Positions 18,849 to 26,776 of a DNA stretch of 28,166 bases are shown piece by piece. The notes beneath the pieces were generated by a model, which saw only the letters and a list, made by a program, of their open reading frames with translations, was not told the DNA's origin and searched no databases. The stretch's first letter is position 1; each line of letters starts with the position of its first letter. The position numbers and the translations under genes are program-made. Source of the stretch: CAYSPU01 sp964432995 (GTDB taxonomy: Bacteria; Verrucomicrobiota; Verrucomicrobiia; Limisphaerales; JAHDYP01); NCBI GenBank assembly GCA_964432995.1, contig CAYSPU010000044.1, forward strand, positions 1-28,166, read 5' to 3'.

Positions 18849-20735
18849 ATGAAGCAATCTCCATCCACTCTGGCGGGTCTGATTCTTCTCGGGACCGCAC
18901 TGCAGGTTGTAGCGCAGACCCCGGAGACCCACAGCTTTCTAAACCTTGATCGCCCCATCCTCGACGGCAACGCTTCCGGCCTGAGCGACCATCGGTCCAT
19001 CGCCTCCTCGATCTCCCGCCTCGCCGAACTGCGCATCAAGCTCCATGTCTCCGGCGAGTTCAACGGCGACCTCTATGCCTATGTGCGGCACGTGAGCACA
19101 GGCGCCACCAATTTCTGTGTTTTGTTAAACCGCCCCGGACGCTCCACGGCCGATGCCTGGGGCTATGCCGACCGCGGCCTCAACGTCACCTTCAGCGACG
19201 CCGCGGCGAACGGCAACATCCATACCTACCACAGCGTCGCCCCGCCGGCTGCAGGCACCCCTTTGGCCGGCTCCTGGCGCCCCGACGGTCGCGATGCGGA
19301 TCCACTCCAAGTCCTCGACACTACGGCACCCACCACGTCGCTCGCGGCGTTTCTGGGCACCGACCCCGAAGGCGAGTGGACCTTGTTCGTGGCGGACGTG
19401 GACCGCGGCGCCAACCACACTCTCGTCGGCTGGGAACTCGAATTCATCGGCGGCCTCACGCCTGACGTCACCTGGTCTGTGCCCGCCGACATCACCTACG
19501 GGACCGCGCTCAGCGCCACCCAGTTGAACGCGACCTCGAGCGTTCCCGGGGATTTCGTCTACAGCCCGCCAGCGGGAACCCAGCTCAACGCCGGGCCTGC
19601 GCAGACTCTGTCCGTCACGTTTACTCCTGCCGATACGACCGCCTACGTCCCCGTTACCAGAACAGTCGACATCAACGTCCTCCCGAAGCCCCTGACCATC
19701 ACCGCAACCAGTCTGAGCAAAGTCTACGGCGCCGCCTTGCCGACCTTGACCTGGGTGAGCAGCGGCTTCGTCAACGGCGACACCGAGGCCGACCTCGACA
19801 CGCCCCCTGGCGTGACAACAGCCGCCACGGCTTCCAGTCCGGTCGGCCCCTATCCGATCACTCCCGGCGGGGCCACCGACCCCAACTATGCCATCACGTT
19901 CGTGGACGGTGTGCTCACGGTCAACCCCGCCAGCACCTCTGGCGCGCTCACCACTTCCGCCAACCCCGCCGCGCCGGGTCAGCCCGTCACCTTCACTCTG
20001 CAGGTCGCCGTCGTCGCCCCAGGCGCCGGTGTCCCGACCGGCAACGTCCAGTTCGTGGTGGACGGCGCCGCGGTGGGACCTCCCGTCCCTTTGAGCGGCA
20101 GCGCTGCCTCCATCACCCTCGCCGCACTCGCCGCCGGAGGGCACACCGTCGCCGCCACCTACTCCGGCGATGGGGATTTCGCCGAAACGAGCACCACGCT
20201 GGCCCCGAGCCAGCTCATCAATACCCCTCCCACTCCCGGAGCGGACACCATCTTCCGTTTCCCGACCGACGCGACCAAGGTGCTGCTCAGCACTCTGCTC
20301 AGCAACGACACCGATGCCGACGGCGACCCGATCCAATTCCTGTCGTTCAGTCCAACGAGTGCTCATGGCGCCGCCCTCACGCGCGACGGTGATTGGATCC
20401 ACTACACTCCGCCCGACGGTTTCACCAACGACGACTCCTTCACCTACACCATCGAGGATGTCCACCAAGCGCCAACCACCGTCACCGTCACCGTCCTGGC
20501 GACCACCGACGCCATGCCCTCTCCCAACCTCCTCCTGACCGAACAGGCCGACGGCTCGTTCCTCCTGAAGTTCGATGGCATCCCGGGCAAAATCTATCGG
20601 ATTCAATACGCCGAAGCGTTGCCAACCTGGTTGGACCTGGGCTCCGCGCCGGCCGACGACGTCGGCCGGTTCCAGTATACCGACATTCCGCCGGCCGGAA
20701 CGCCCCGGCGCTTCTATCGGTCCGTCTATCCTTGA
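18849..20735 (+). CDS. Secreted P-domain / MBG / Ig-like repeat protein with FYR C-terminus
   Basis: The ATG at 18849 starts a 628-residue protein with a signal peptide ending near VVAQT. In order: a proprotein-convertase P-domain-like jelly roll (about 35-205; SRLAELRIKLHVSGEFNGD, GEWTLFVADVDRG, WELEF), two MBG-like units (about 210-360; ITYGTALS, KVYGAALPTL, VNGDTEADL, DPNYAITFVDGVLTV), a Big/Ig-like repeat (GNVQFVVDG, GGHTVAATYSGDGDF), a cadherin-like domain (NDTDADGDPI, YTPPDGF), and a C-terminal domain ending RRFYRSVYP. P-domains usually accompany secreted proteases, but no protease domain is present. It lies 31 bases after the propeller gene and shares its last two domains with it, so the two genes probably arose by domain duplication. 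Confidence 0.82.
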   Translation: MKQSPSTLAGLILLGTALQVVAQTPETHSFLNLDRPILDGNASGLSDHRSIASSISRLAELRIKLHVSGEFNGDLYAYVRHVSTGATNFCVLLNRPGRSTADAWGYADRGLNVTFSDAAANGNIHTYHSVAPPAAGTPLAGSWRPDGRDADPLQVLDTTAPTTSLAAFLGTDPEGEWTLFVADVDRGANHTLVGWELEFIGGLTPDVTWSVPADITYGTALSATQLNATSSVPGDFVYSPPAGTQLNAGPAQTLSVTFTPADTTAYVPVTRTVDINVLPKPLTITATSLSKVYGAALPTLTWVSSGFVNGDTEADLDTPPGVTTAATASSPVGPYPITPGGATDPNYAITFVDGVLTVNPASTSGALTTSANPAAPGQPVTFTLQVAVVAPGAGVPTGNVQFVVDGAAVGPPVPLSGSAASITLAALAAGGHTVAATYSGDGDFAETSTTLAPSQLINTPPTPGADTIFRFPTDATKVLLSTLLSNDTDADGDPIQFLSFSPTSAHGAALTRDGDWIHYTPPDGFTNDDSFTYTIEDVHQAPTTVTVTVLATTDAMPSPNLLLTEQADGSFLLKFDGIPGKIYRIQYAEALPTWLDLGSAPADDVGRFQYTDIPPAGTPRRFYRSVYP

Positions 20736-21163
20736 AGCGGAAAGGGCGACCTCTCCCACGGATACGATATCCCCCGATACGCGATTCGGTTTTGGCCCGA
20801 TGGTGTCGTTGGCCGGCGGGTGTTAGGAAACATGACCATGCGAACAGCATTGAAAGGCATGTCGCGAAGTGGCTCCCCGCCCCCGGAACGGGCTCGGCCG
20901 GCGGCGCGCTCCTCCCAAGGCCGACGCCTGTCGGTTTCTCTCCCGCCGGGTTTCGTGATGGCGGCCGGCCTGCCGCGCTGGATCATCCGCTTCCGCTATT
21001 CCGGAGCCGAGGTCGCCTCCTGGGATCAACGTTGGTGGCTGCGTTCTCTGCAGAAGAGCGCGCGGCCGCACCGGGCGTAGGCCCCGTCCGAGTTTCCCCT
21101 ACCGCGGGAACGGCGTATCCCCGATAGCCGCGTCGACACGTAGCCCTCTAACCTGCACCGGTC
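20736..21163. other. 428-bp stretch without a confident gene
   Basis: One small open frame (20832-21080, 82 codons plus stop, AGGA a few bases upstream) is possible, but its Arg/Ser/Pro-rich translation matches nothing I know. Two short similar motifs flank it: atatcccccgatac near 20767 and tatccccgata at 21116-21126. No promoter, terminator or RNA gene is recognisable. Confidence 0.4.
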
Positions 21164-21544
21164 ATGCCCCAAAAGGTCCGGCAACTCGTCGCGGTGCTCG
21201 TGGTCTCCCTCACCCTGGGACTCCACTGGGCGGCGTTGCAGTCCGTGGCCTGGGTCTCGATGTTCGTCCGTTACTCGCAAACCACCACTCTCCAGCAGGC
21301 GCTGGCCTGGACGTTCGATGGCCAACACCCCTGCGCCCTCTGCGAACTCGTCGCGGACGGCCGAAAAGCCACGTCCCCGGCAGCGCAACTGGTGCCGCTC
21401 ACCTTGCTGAAGTTCGATTTTCTCGGCCAGTCCACCCCGAGCTACCTCCCCCCGAGCCTTCTCCCGCAGCCCTTCGACCCGAGTGATCGAACCGGTTTCA
21501 CCCGGTTCGAACAACCTCCTTCCCCTCCTCCGCGTTTCTTCTGA
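21164..21544 (+). CDS. Small membrane or secreted protein with HPCxLC motif, possibly metal-related
   Basis: A 126-residue protein with one N-terminal hydrophobic segment (about 8-33), which may be a signal anchor. The sequence 'FDGQHPCALCELV' follows, with C57-x-x-C60 beside H55. The last third is Pro-rich and ends in PPRFF. Similar small proteins with a hydrophobic N-terminus and a Cys-x-x-Cys segment occur in copper loci of Gram-negative bacteria, such as DUF2946-type proteins. I make that comparison from overall shape, not a firm family match. With an efflux pump and cuproproteins in the same window, metal sensing or binding in the envelope is plausible. No ribosome-binding site is evident before the ATG. 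Confidence 0.7.
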   Translation: MPQKVRQLVAVLVVSLTLGLHWAALQSVAWVSMFVRYSQTTTLQQALAWTFDGQHPCALCELVADGRKATSPAAQLVPLTLLKFDFLGQSTPSYLPPSLLPQPFDPSDRTGFTRFEQPPSPPPRFF

Positions 21545-21545
21545 C

Positions 21546-21560
21546 GGCGGCGTGGCCGCC
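21546..21560. terminator. GC-rich 6-bp hairpin just after the HPCxLC gene
   Basis: GGCGGC, loop GTG, GCCGCC, starting one base after the stop codon. No T-run follows, so termination is only a possibility. Confidence 0.25.
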
Positions 21561-21708
21561 CCTCCTCCGGTTCGGATTCGTTCGATGCACCCGGAACCGG
21601 CCGTACGGTCCCGGCCGGTGACGGAGAACGGGTCCGGGGTTCTCGGGACCAACCTCAACCTGATGCTGTGCGCACGGCTCGACCGGCTGGCGCCACGGCG
21701 AGCACTTT

Positions 21709-22401
21709 GTGAAAACGAAAACGAAATGGACTGTCGAGGGACGCCCCCGCGCGTTCACCCTCATGGAATTGTTGGTGGTTATCGCGATCATCGGCATCCT
21801 GGCGGGCTTGTTGTTGCCAGCGGTGGCGAAGGTTCAGGGCAAGGCCCGGGCGGCCAGTTGCCTGAGCCAATTGCGACAGGTCGGACTGGCAACACTGATG
21901 TATGCCGATGAGCACGGCGACCGCCTGCCCCGCAGTACGCATTCCGCCACCGCCCACGGCGAGTTGCCCTGGGGCTTTGCCTTGCTGCCCTATCTGTCTT
22001 GCCCCTGCCACGACCAGAGCGACCCACACTGGACCAATCTGTTCAACAGCCTCTATCGCTGCCCGTCCGACCGACGCCGCAACACCGACTGGAGTTACGG
22101 CAAAAGCGTCTACCCCGAGCTCTCCGCTCAGGAAACCGGCGGCCCCACCTGGCTGCGTCTGAGTGACCTTCCCAACGCGCCCGCCACCGTGCTCTTCGCC
22201 GAGAAGACCGGTGGATCCATGGCCGACCATTTCATGGCCAACTTCTGGGCCGAAGGCGGAGAACCGGAAGTCGACCGCAAACGCCACGGCACCCGCTCGA
22301 ACTTCCTCTTCGGGGACGGCCGCGTCGGCGGAACACGGTTCGAGCGGACCTACGATCCCGCAAGAGAGATCGACAACTGGAACCCTGAAACCGCCCACTG
22401 A
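21709..22401 (+). CDS. Prepilin-like protein with H-x9-DG C-terminal motif (DUF1559-like)
   Basis: The GTG at 21709 is the only start between the upstream stop (21661) and the prepilin motif; GGCGAG lies a few bases upstream. The 230-residue protein has the type IV prepilin signal: a short basic leader, predicted cleavage between A15 and F16, glutamate E20 at position +5, and a hydrophobic helix (TLMELLVVIAIIGILAGLLL). The pair H193 and D203-G204 makes the H-x9-DG motif found in large families of such proteins in Planctomycetes, Verrucomicrobia and Lentisphaerae. Those families are abundant and of unknown role, and may be secretion pseudopilins or surface proteins. No pilus or type II secretion gene is adjacent, so assembly machinery would have to be encoded elsewhere. 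Confidence 0.9.
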   Translation: MKTKTKWTVEGRPRAFTLMELLVVIAIIGILAGLLLPAVAKVQGKARAASCLSQLRQVGLATLMYADEHGDRLPRSTHSATAHGELPWGFALLPYLSCPCHDQSDPHWTNLFNSLYRCPSDRRRNTDWSYGKSVYPELSAQETGGPTWLRLSDLPNAPATVLFAEKTGGSMADHFMANFWAEGGEPEVDRKRHGTRSNFLFGDGRVGGTRFERTYDPAREIDNWNPETAH

Positions 22402-22408
22402 ACTGGCC

Positions 22409-22425
22409 CCGGAACGCCCTTCCGG
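22409..22425. terminator. 6-bp hairpin after the prepilin-like gene
   Basis: CCGGAA, loop CGCCC, TTCCGG, 8 bases after the stop codon. It lacks a T-run. It fits the pattern of GC hairpins after genes in this window. Confidence 0.25.
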
Positions 22426-22480
22426 CCGTGATTCGCACTGACCCTGCCCAACAACTTACGTGTAACCAAACTTGACCCCA

Positions 22481-24457
22481 ATGAAACCCCAATTCCCCCA
22501 ACCCATACGCTTCCTTGCCCTGGTAGCGGTTCTCCTTTGGACCGCCGACACTACTCGTGGCCAGGACATCCTGGTGAAACCCGTCCGTGGCGGCGGGCTC
22601 GATACGAACGCGCCGATGATCCACGTGGACATCTTCTACGACTATGGGGCGAACCAAATGCACGCCACGCTCGACACCAGTCACGGCACTCCTCATCTCA
22701 ACCCCCTGCCTCCGGGCTACGCCTTCGATTCCCGATCCAACTACGCCGTGCTTGCCGACAAGGCCTACAGCCTCCAATACGCCTGGAACCCCGGGGGCGT
22801 CTTCAGTCCGCCGGAAGGCGCCGCCGTCTGGATCGAGTGCTTGAGCGCCTCCCCAGGGTTGGAGGTCTACGACGGGCCCGGGAACAAGATGGAGAACCCA
22901 CCGCGCCCCTACACGCCCATCCTGGGCACCGCGGGCTCCTCGACCAAGTGGTCCTGGTACGGGCGCATGGCCCACAACGCCACCGCGGTCCGCAGCCCCA
23001 CCACCAACGTTCTCACCGCGGAATACCTGGTCTACTTCGGCGACGCCCAAACCGGGTCTCGCGAGGCCTTCGCGAACTACGACGACGCGACCGTTACCCT
23101 CACCTGGACCGTCGAACCAGCACCGGTCTTGGACCAACTCGTGAAACCCGCCCGTGGCGGCGGGCTCGATACGAACGCGCCGATGATCCACGTGGACATC
23201 TTCTACGACTATGGGGCGAACCAAATGCACGCCACGCTCGACACCAGTCACGGCACTCCTCATCTCAACCCCCTGCCTCCGGGCTACGCCTTCGATTCCC
23301 GATCCAACTACGCCGTGCTTGCCGACAAGGCCTACAGCCTCCAATACGCCTGGAACCCCGGGGGCGTCTTCAGTCCGCCGGAAGGCGCCGCCGTCTGGAT
23401 CGAGTGCTTGAGCGCCTCCCCAGGGTTGGAGGTCTACGACGGGCCCGGGAACAAGATGGAGAACCCACCGCGCCCCTACACGCCCATCCTGGGCACCGCG
23501 GGCTCCTCGACCAAGTGGTCCTGGTACGGGCGCATGGCCCACAACGCCACCGCGGTCCGCAGCCCCACCACCAACGTTCTCACCGCGGAATACCTGGTCT
23601 ACTTCGGCGACGCCCAAACCGGGTCTCGCGAGGCCTTCGCGAACTACGACGACGCGACCGTTACCCTCACCTGGACCGCCGAACCACCGTTGGAACCACC
23701 GACGTTCCTTTTTGGCGCCGTGGACCCAACGCCGGGCGCACCGCTGGCATTCCTCAACGCGGACCAGTGCGCGAGTCCCTCGGAGTCGGTGGTGAGCCTC
23801 CGCCCGGCCGACTCCGGGCCATGGGCGTCGGAGTGTTCGGGCTTTGTTCCCTTGGTCGCCGTGGCGGCCACGGCGGCCCATGCCGGGCCCGTGGCCGGTC
23901 ATGCCGCCCCCGGCTCGCGGCTCGAACTCGAGTTGGTCTCCCTGGTTGGACCGCCTGGTGGCACCCTGAGCATCTGGGAGGCGGGCGACACCGAGCCCCG
24001 CCTCCGCCTCAGAGTCGGCGAAGCCGTCACCTCGAAACACCTCTGCCTTAGTCAATGCGAAGGCGCTCCCGGGGACGATCCCTACGGCCAGATCCGAGGA
24101 CGCCGCTTCTCACTCAGCCGGCCAGGACTCTACAGCCTCGGCTTCCGGTTGGTGGACACTTCCACCAACGGTCCGGACGGGGGCCCAATTCATGCCCCTT
24201 CGGAAGTCTACCAGGTGTTCCTCCAGGGAGGACTCACTTTGGCCCCGATCTCCGGACCAGCATCCTCGATGACTGCTTCCTTCGCCGCCGAGCCCGGCAA
24301 GAGTTACTGCCTCGACCGCGCGTCGGCACTCGGACCGCTGGCCGACTGGGAAACCGTCGCGGGCCCCGTGGCCGGTGCCAACCGGCTCCTGACGTTGACG
24401 GATCCCGATGCCCCAAAACCGCAAGGATTCTACCGGCTACGTGCCAGCATCCCATGA
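22481..24457 (+). CDS. Secreted protein with duplicated N-terminal domain and choice-of-anchor-M-like C-terminal region
   Basis: The ATG at 22481 is preferred to TTG 22472; it opens a signal peptide ending near TRGQD. The 658-residue protein starts with two almost identical domains of about 182 residues (32-213 and 221-402). Each has HVDIFYDYG, a Trp/Tyr-rich core (WNPGGVF, AAVWIE), LEVYDG, MAHNATAV and YFGDAQTGSRE. The second part (about 410-590) has LSIWEAGD and a 'RFSLSRPGLYSLGFRLVD' segment. This resembles choice-of-anchor-M / TIGR03769 surface domains, where a SLW-like and an H/W-F-x-x-x-G-x-Y pattern occur. The last 65 residues form an FYR-type C-terminal domain. Function is unknown. 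It overlaps the next gene by ATGA, so the two are translationally coupled. Confidence 0.82.
   Translation: MKPQFPQPIRFLALVAVLLWTADTTRGQDILVKPVRGGGLDTNAPMIHVDIFYDYGANQMHATLDTSHGTPHLNPLPPGYAFDSRSNYAVLADKAYSLQYAWNPGGVFSPPEGAAVWIECLSASPGLEVYDGPGNKMENPPRPYTPILGTAGSSTKWSWYGRMAHNATAVRSPTTNVLTAEYLVYFGDAQTGSREAFANYDDATVTLTWTVEPAPVLDQLVKPARGGGLDTNAPMIHVDIFYDYGANQMHATLDTSHGTPHLNPLPPGYAFDSRSNYAVLADKAYSLQYAWNPGGVFSPPEGAAVWIECLSASPGLEVYDGPGNKMENPPRPYTPILGTAGSSTKWSWYGRMAHNATAVRSPTTNVLTAEYLVYFGDAQTGSREAFANYDDATVTLTWTAEPPLEPPTFLFGAVDPTPGAPLAFLNADQCASPSESVVSLRPADSGPWASECSGFVPLVAVAATAAHAGPVAGHAAPGSRLELELVSLVGPPGGTLSIWEAGDTEPRLRLRVGEAVTSKHLCLSQCEGAPGDDPYGQIRGRRFSLSRPGLYSLGFRLVDTSTNGPDGGPIHAPSEVYQVFLQGGLTLAPISGPASSMTASFAAEPGKSYCLDRASALGPLADWETVAGPVAGANRLLTLTDPDAPKPQGFYRLRASIP
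22574..23119 (+). repeat. 546-bp direct repeat, copy 1
   Basis: It matches 23141-23686 with two C/T differences that I found by eye, both changing Val to Ala. The step is 567 bases (189 codons), so the frame is kept. A 21-base spacer separates the copies. Confidence 0.95.
23141..23686 (+). repeat. 546-bp direct repeat, copy 2
   Basis: The second copy of the in-frame duplication, encoding the second N-terminal domain of the same protein. The near-identity over the whole unit, including synonymous positions, indicates a recent event, gene conversion, or an assembly artefact. Confidence 0.95.
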
Positions 24458-25812
24458 ATCCACTCCGCTGCGTCGTCGCCCTGCTGCTGTCCAGTGGCCT
24501 GGTCAGCGCTCGCGCCCAGACCTACGTAACCCCCAAACTGGGTGGTGCTCAGACAGCGGCCGACATGGTCCACATCGACATCCACTACGATGCCGAGGCG
24601 AACCAGATGAGCGCCCGCGTGGACGACAGCTTTGGCATTCCCCAACTGCGTCCGCTCGAGCCCGGTTTCGCCTTCGAGCCGCACGCTGCCTATAGCGTGC
24701 TCAGCGGGAAAGCCTACAACGCCCAGTATGGATGGAATGCCGGCGGGTTCTTCACCATCCCCGCCGGCGCCGCCATCTGGATCGAACAGCTCGACAGCTC
24801 TCCGGGACTCGAAGTGTTCGATGGCTGGGGCAAGTCCGGAAGCTACGCCCCCATCCTCGGCACCGACCATTCCCCCCGACTCTGGCGCTGGAGCGGCGTC
24901 ATGACCCACAACACCTACGCCGTCGCTGCCCCTGTCACCGACCGTTTCTACGCCGAGTATCACATCTACTTCGGCGATGCGGAAACCGGATCGCGGGAGG
25001 GTCTTCTCGATCTGGATGACGCCCGGGTGCGGCTCGAGTGGACGGCGACGCCGGCGGACGAACCCTGGCGGCTGGGTGCCGCGGACACAACGTCGGGAGC
25101 GCCGCTCCAACTGGTGAATGCTGCCGCGTTCGTGACTGAATCCGAGTTCGTGCGCGGCCTGCGTCCGACGGAGGCCGGTTTCTTCGACTGCTTGCTCCCG
25201 ATGCTGGCGGTGCCGGCCACCCTCGAGAACGGTGGGCCCGCCCTCAGCCACGCCGCGTTGGGCAGTTGCCTCGAGGTTCAGGTGGTCTCTCTGACCGGCC
25301 CGCCCAACAGCCACCTGAGTGTTTGGGAGACGGAAGCTGCCCAACCACGGTTCACCGTGGACACCGGCGAACGCGCGGGCGCCCACCGGATCCCGGTCAG
25401 TCAGAACCACGCGCTTCCGGGCACGGACCCATACGGATGTACCCAGGGGTGGCGGCTCACGGTCGATCGTCCAGGCCTCTACACCCTCGGGTTCCGGTTG
25501 GTCGACAGCTCCACGAACGGCCCGGCAGGTTCACCCCTGCATACCCCTTCCGATATCTACCAGATCTACCTCCAGGCTGGCGTGACCATGGCTTGGGCCG
25601 AACCGCAAAGCCAGGCGCTCACGGTCACCTTCGGAGGTCAGCCCGGCTGGCAGTTCACGCTCGAGTCCCGTCCCCTTCTGCCCCCGAATGCCCTCTGGCA
25701 AACTGTCGCGGGCCCACTCGCTGGAGCCAGTTGCCTCCAGCGGCTGAGCGCTCCCATGACCGCCGAGCCGCAGCAGTTCTACCGGCTCGCCGCCCATCCG
25801 GAGTGGCAATAA
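24454..25812 (+). CDS. Secreted choice-of-anchor-M-like protein, single-copy paralogue of the preceding gene
   Basis: The ATG at 24454 overlaps the previous stop (ATGA) and opens a signal peptide ending near ARAQT. The 452-residue protein has one N-terminal domain (about 25-205: VHIDIHYDAE, 'YNAQYGWNAGGFF', AAIWIEQL, LEVFDG, MTHNTYAV, IYFGDAETGSRE). A C-terminal region (about 215-385: LSVWETE, 'RLTVDRPGLYTLGFRLVDSS', YQIYLQAG) and a terminal domain ending QQFYRLAAHPEWQ follow. It is colinear with the upstream paralogue but clearly diverged, so the gene duplication is much older than the domain duplication next door. Histidines in HIDIHYD and MTHN might bind metal; this is speculation. In actinobacteria TIGR03769 proteins accompany metal ABC transporters, which loosely fits the metal theme. 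Confidence 0.82.
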   Translation: MNPLRCVVALLLSSGLVSARAQTYVTPKLGGAQTAADMVHIDIHYDAEANQMSARVDDSFGIPQLRPLEPGFAFEPHAAYSVLSGKAYNAQYGWNAGGFFTIPAGAAIWIEQLDSSPGLEVFDGWGKSGSYAPILGTDHSPRLWRWSGVMTHNTYAVAAPVTDRFYAEYHIYFGDAETGSREGLLDLDDARVRLEWTATPADEPWRLGAADTTSGAPLQLVNAAAFVTESEFVRGLRPTEAGFFDCLLPMLAVPATLENGGPALSHAALGSCLEVQVVSLTGPPNSHLSVWETEAAQPRFTVDTGERAGAHRIPVSQNHALPGTDPYGCTQGWRLTVDRPGLYTLGFRLVDSSTNGPAGSPLHTPSDIYQIYLQAGVTMAWAEPQSQALTVTFGGQPGWQFTLESRPLLPPNALWQTVAGPLAGASCLQRLSAPMTAEPQQFYRLAAHPEWQ

Positions 25813-26295
25813 CGTTCCTCCCGGTTCATGCGATCCCCACGATCCGCTGCGCACACCGCGCATCCTGTCCGTGTCCCGCCAGATGCGGCATCAGTGTGAC
25901 CCCGCACGGCCCCGCAGCCGCCGGGCCGAAGCGGCCCTGCGGGCGGACATCTCAAGCAGGGAGCGTGAACTGTCCGGCTTAGGAGTTTCTCCGATGGCGA
26001 AGTGGGATTCGCCCCGATTGAGGATTCCGTGACGGACGCCGAAGGTGTTCCTGTGAAGCCGCCTTCACCAACACTCCATTCCAAGGAGACTCCACCCCGC
26101 GACCGTTGCCGGGGTCGATCGGGATTGCTCCCCGCACGGCAGGTTGGCAGGCGCTCCCCGGTTCCAGCCCGGGGGGCGCCTGAAACGCCGGGCACCAAGA
26201 GAACCACCATCCGCGCCGGCGCCCAGCGGCGCACCTCGCGATACGCCGCGGACGTCGAGCATTCGCGGCCCGCCGGGAAACCGGATCCAAGCACC
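25813..26295. other. 483-bp stretch without a recognisable gene
   Basis: The translations in all frames are Arg/Pro-rich and unfamiliar. It contains a strong hairpin (25912-25942) and leads into the small Cys-rich gene. I see no riboswitch, RNA gene or clear promoter in it. Confidence 0.4.
25912..25942. terminator. Two-part GC hairpin downstream of the paralogue pair
   Basis: An inner perfect stem GGGCCG / CGGCCC with an AAG loop (25923-25937) is enclosed by CCGCAG (25912-25917) and CTGCGG (25937-25942), which share one base with the inner arm. No T-run follows. It lies about 100 bases after the last surface-protein stop codon. Confidence 0.3.
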
Positions 26296-26700
26296 ATGAA
26301 CTCCGGAGAATCCGCTGCCTTCAAAACATGTCCCTGCTGCCGTACGGTGTGGTTGTCGAGGAACGATCTGCTCCGCGACCGCAGCATCCGTTACCTTGGG
26401 TTTCAACCTGGCGCCGATGGCCACCTCCCCGGGATGTTCCTGTTCAACCACCGCAGTTGCGGCACTACCCTCGCCCTCGATCTCCCCGTCCTCGAAAACC
26501 TCAGCCGACGTCCCGTCCTCGGCCTCTCCCAATGCTCGACCGGCACACCGCCCGAGCACTGCCTCGCCAAGTCCACAAGCGAACCGTGCCCCCTCTACTG
26601 CGCGTGTGAGTTCGTCGCCGATGTCGGGCGCACCGTCCGCGCCTGGCCCAAGGATGAACACGGATCGGCGAGCCGTGAACCTCCCAACCTTGTACCGTAA
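26296..26700 (+). CDS. Small cysteine-rich protein of unknown function, probable zinc-binding
   Basis: The ATG at 26296 is chosen because recognisable sequence begins there; the frame runs upstream to 26002 but is low-quality. The 134-residue product has C12-P-C-C15, then W and R, 'FQPGADGHLPGMFLFNH', SCGTTLAL, a segment with CSTGT and HC, and finally CPLYCACEFV. I recall a bacterial hypothetical family with this pattern (CPxCxxxW, GLFLFNHxCGTTL, TGTxxC, CPAxCEC). Cytoplasmic metal binding or redox is plausible, as there is no signal peptide. The last 15 or so residues come from sequence resembling the 8-bp repeat of the cusB-cusA spacer, so the natural C-terminus may have been replaced. Confidence 0.72.
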   Translation: MNSGESAAFKTCPCCRTVWLSRNDLLRDRSIRYLGFQPGADGHLPGMFLFNHRSCGTTLALDLPVLENLSRRPVLGLSQCSTGTPPEHCLAKSTSEPCPLYCACEFVADVGRTVRAWPKDEHGSASREPPNLVP

Positions 26701-26712
26701 CCCCCACCAACC
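26671..26712. repeat. Second, shorter copy of the 8-bp-period repeat
   Basis: The 14-mer tgaacctcccaacc (26676-26689) also occurs at 1237-1250. 'aacc' or 'acc' recurs at 26678, 26686 and 26694, an 8-base step, then degenerates. It overlaps the 3' end of the small Cys-rich gene. Confidence 0.6.
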
Positions 26713-26776
26713 GTGGCACCGCAAACTGCGTGCTTGCCTGACGCCGGCTGGAGTGCTAGACACCAACCACTTCGGT

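Noticed and set aside
20832..21080. Possible small gene of 82 codons
   Set aside because: An AGGA lies upstream, but the translation is Arg/Ser/Pro-rich with no familiar feature, and the first half looks non-coding. It is mentioned only in the description of that stretch.
22574..23686. Duplication as a transposable element
   Set aside because: There are no terminal inverted repeats or transposase. The unit is exactly one protein domain and keeps the reading frame, so domain duplication explains it better.
26002..26295. N-terminal extension of the Cys-rich protein
   Set aside because: The extra 98 codons are low-quality Arg/Pro/Ser sequence. Recognisable family sequence starts just after the ATG at 26296.
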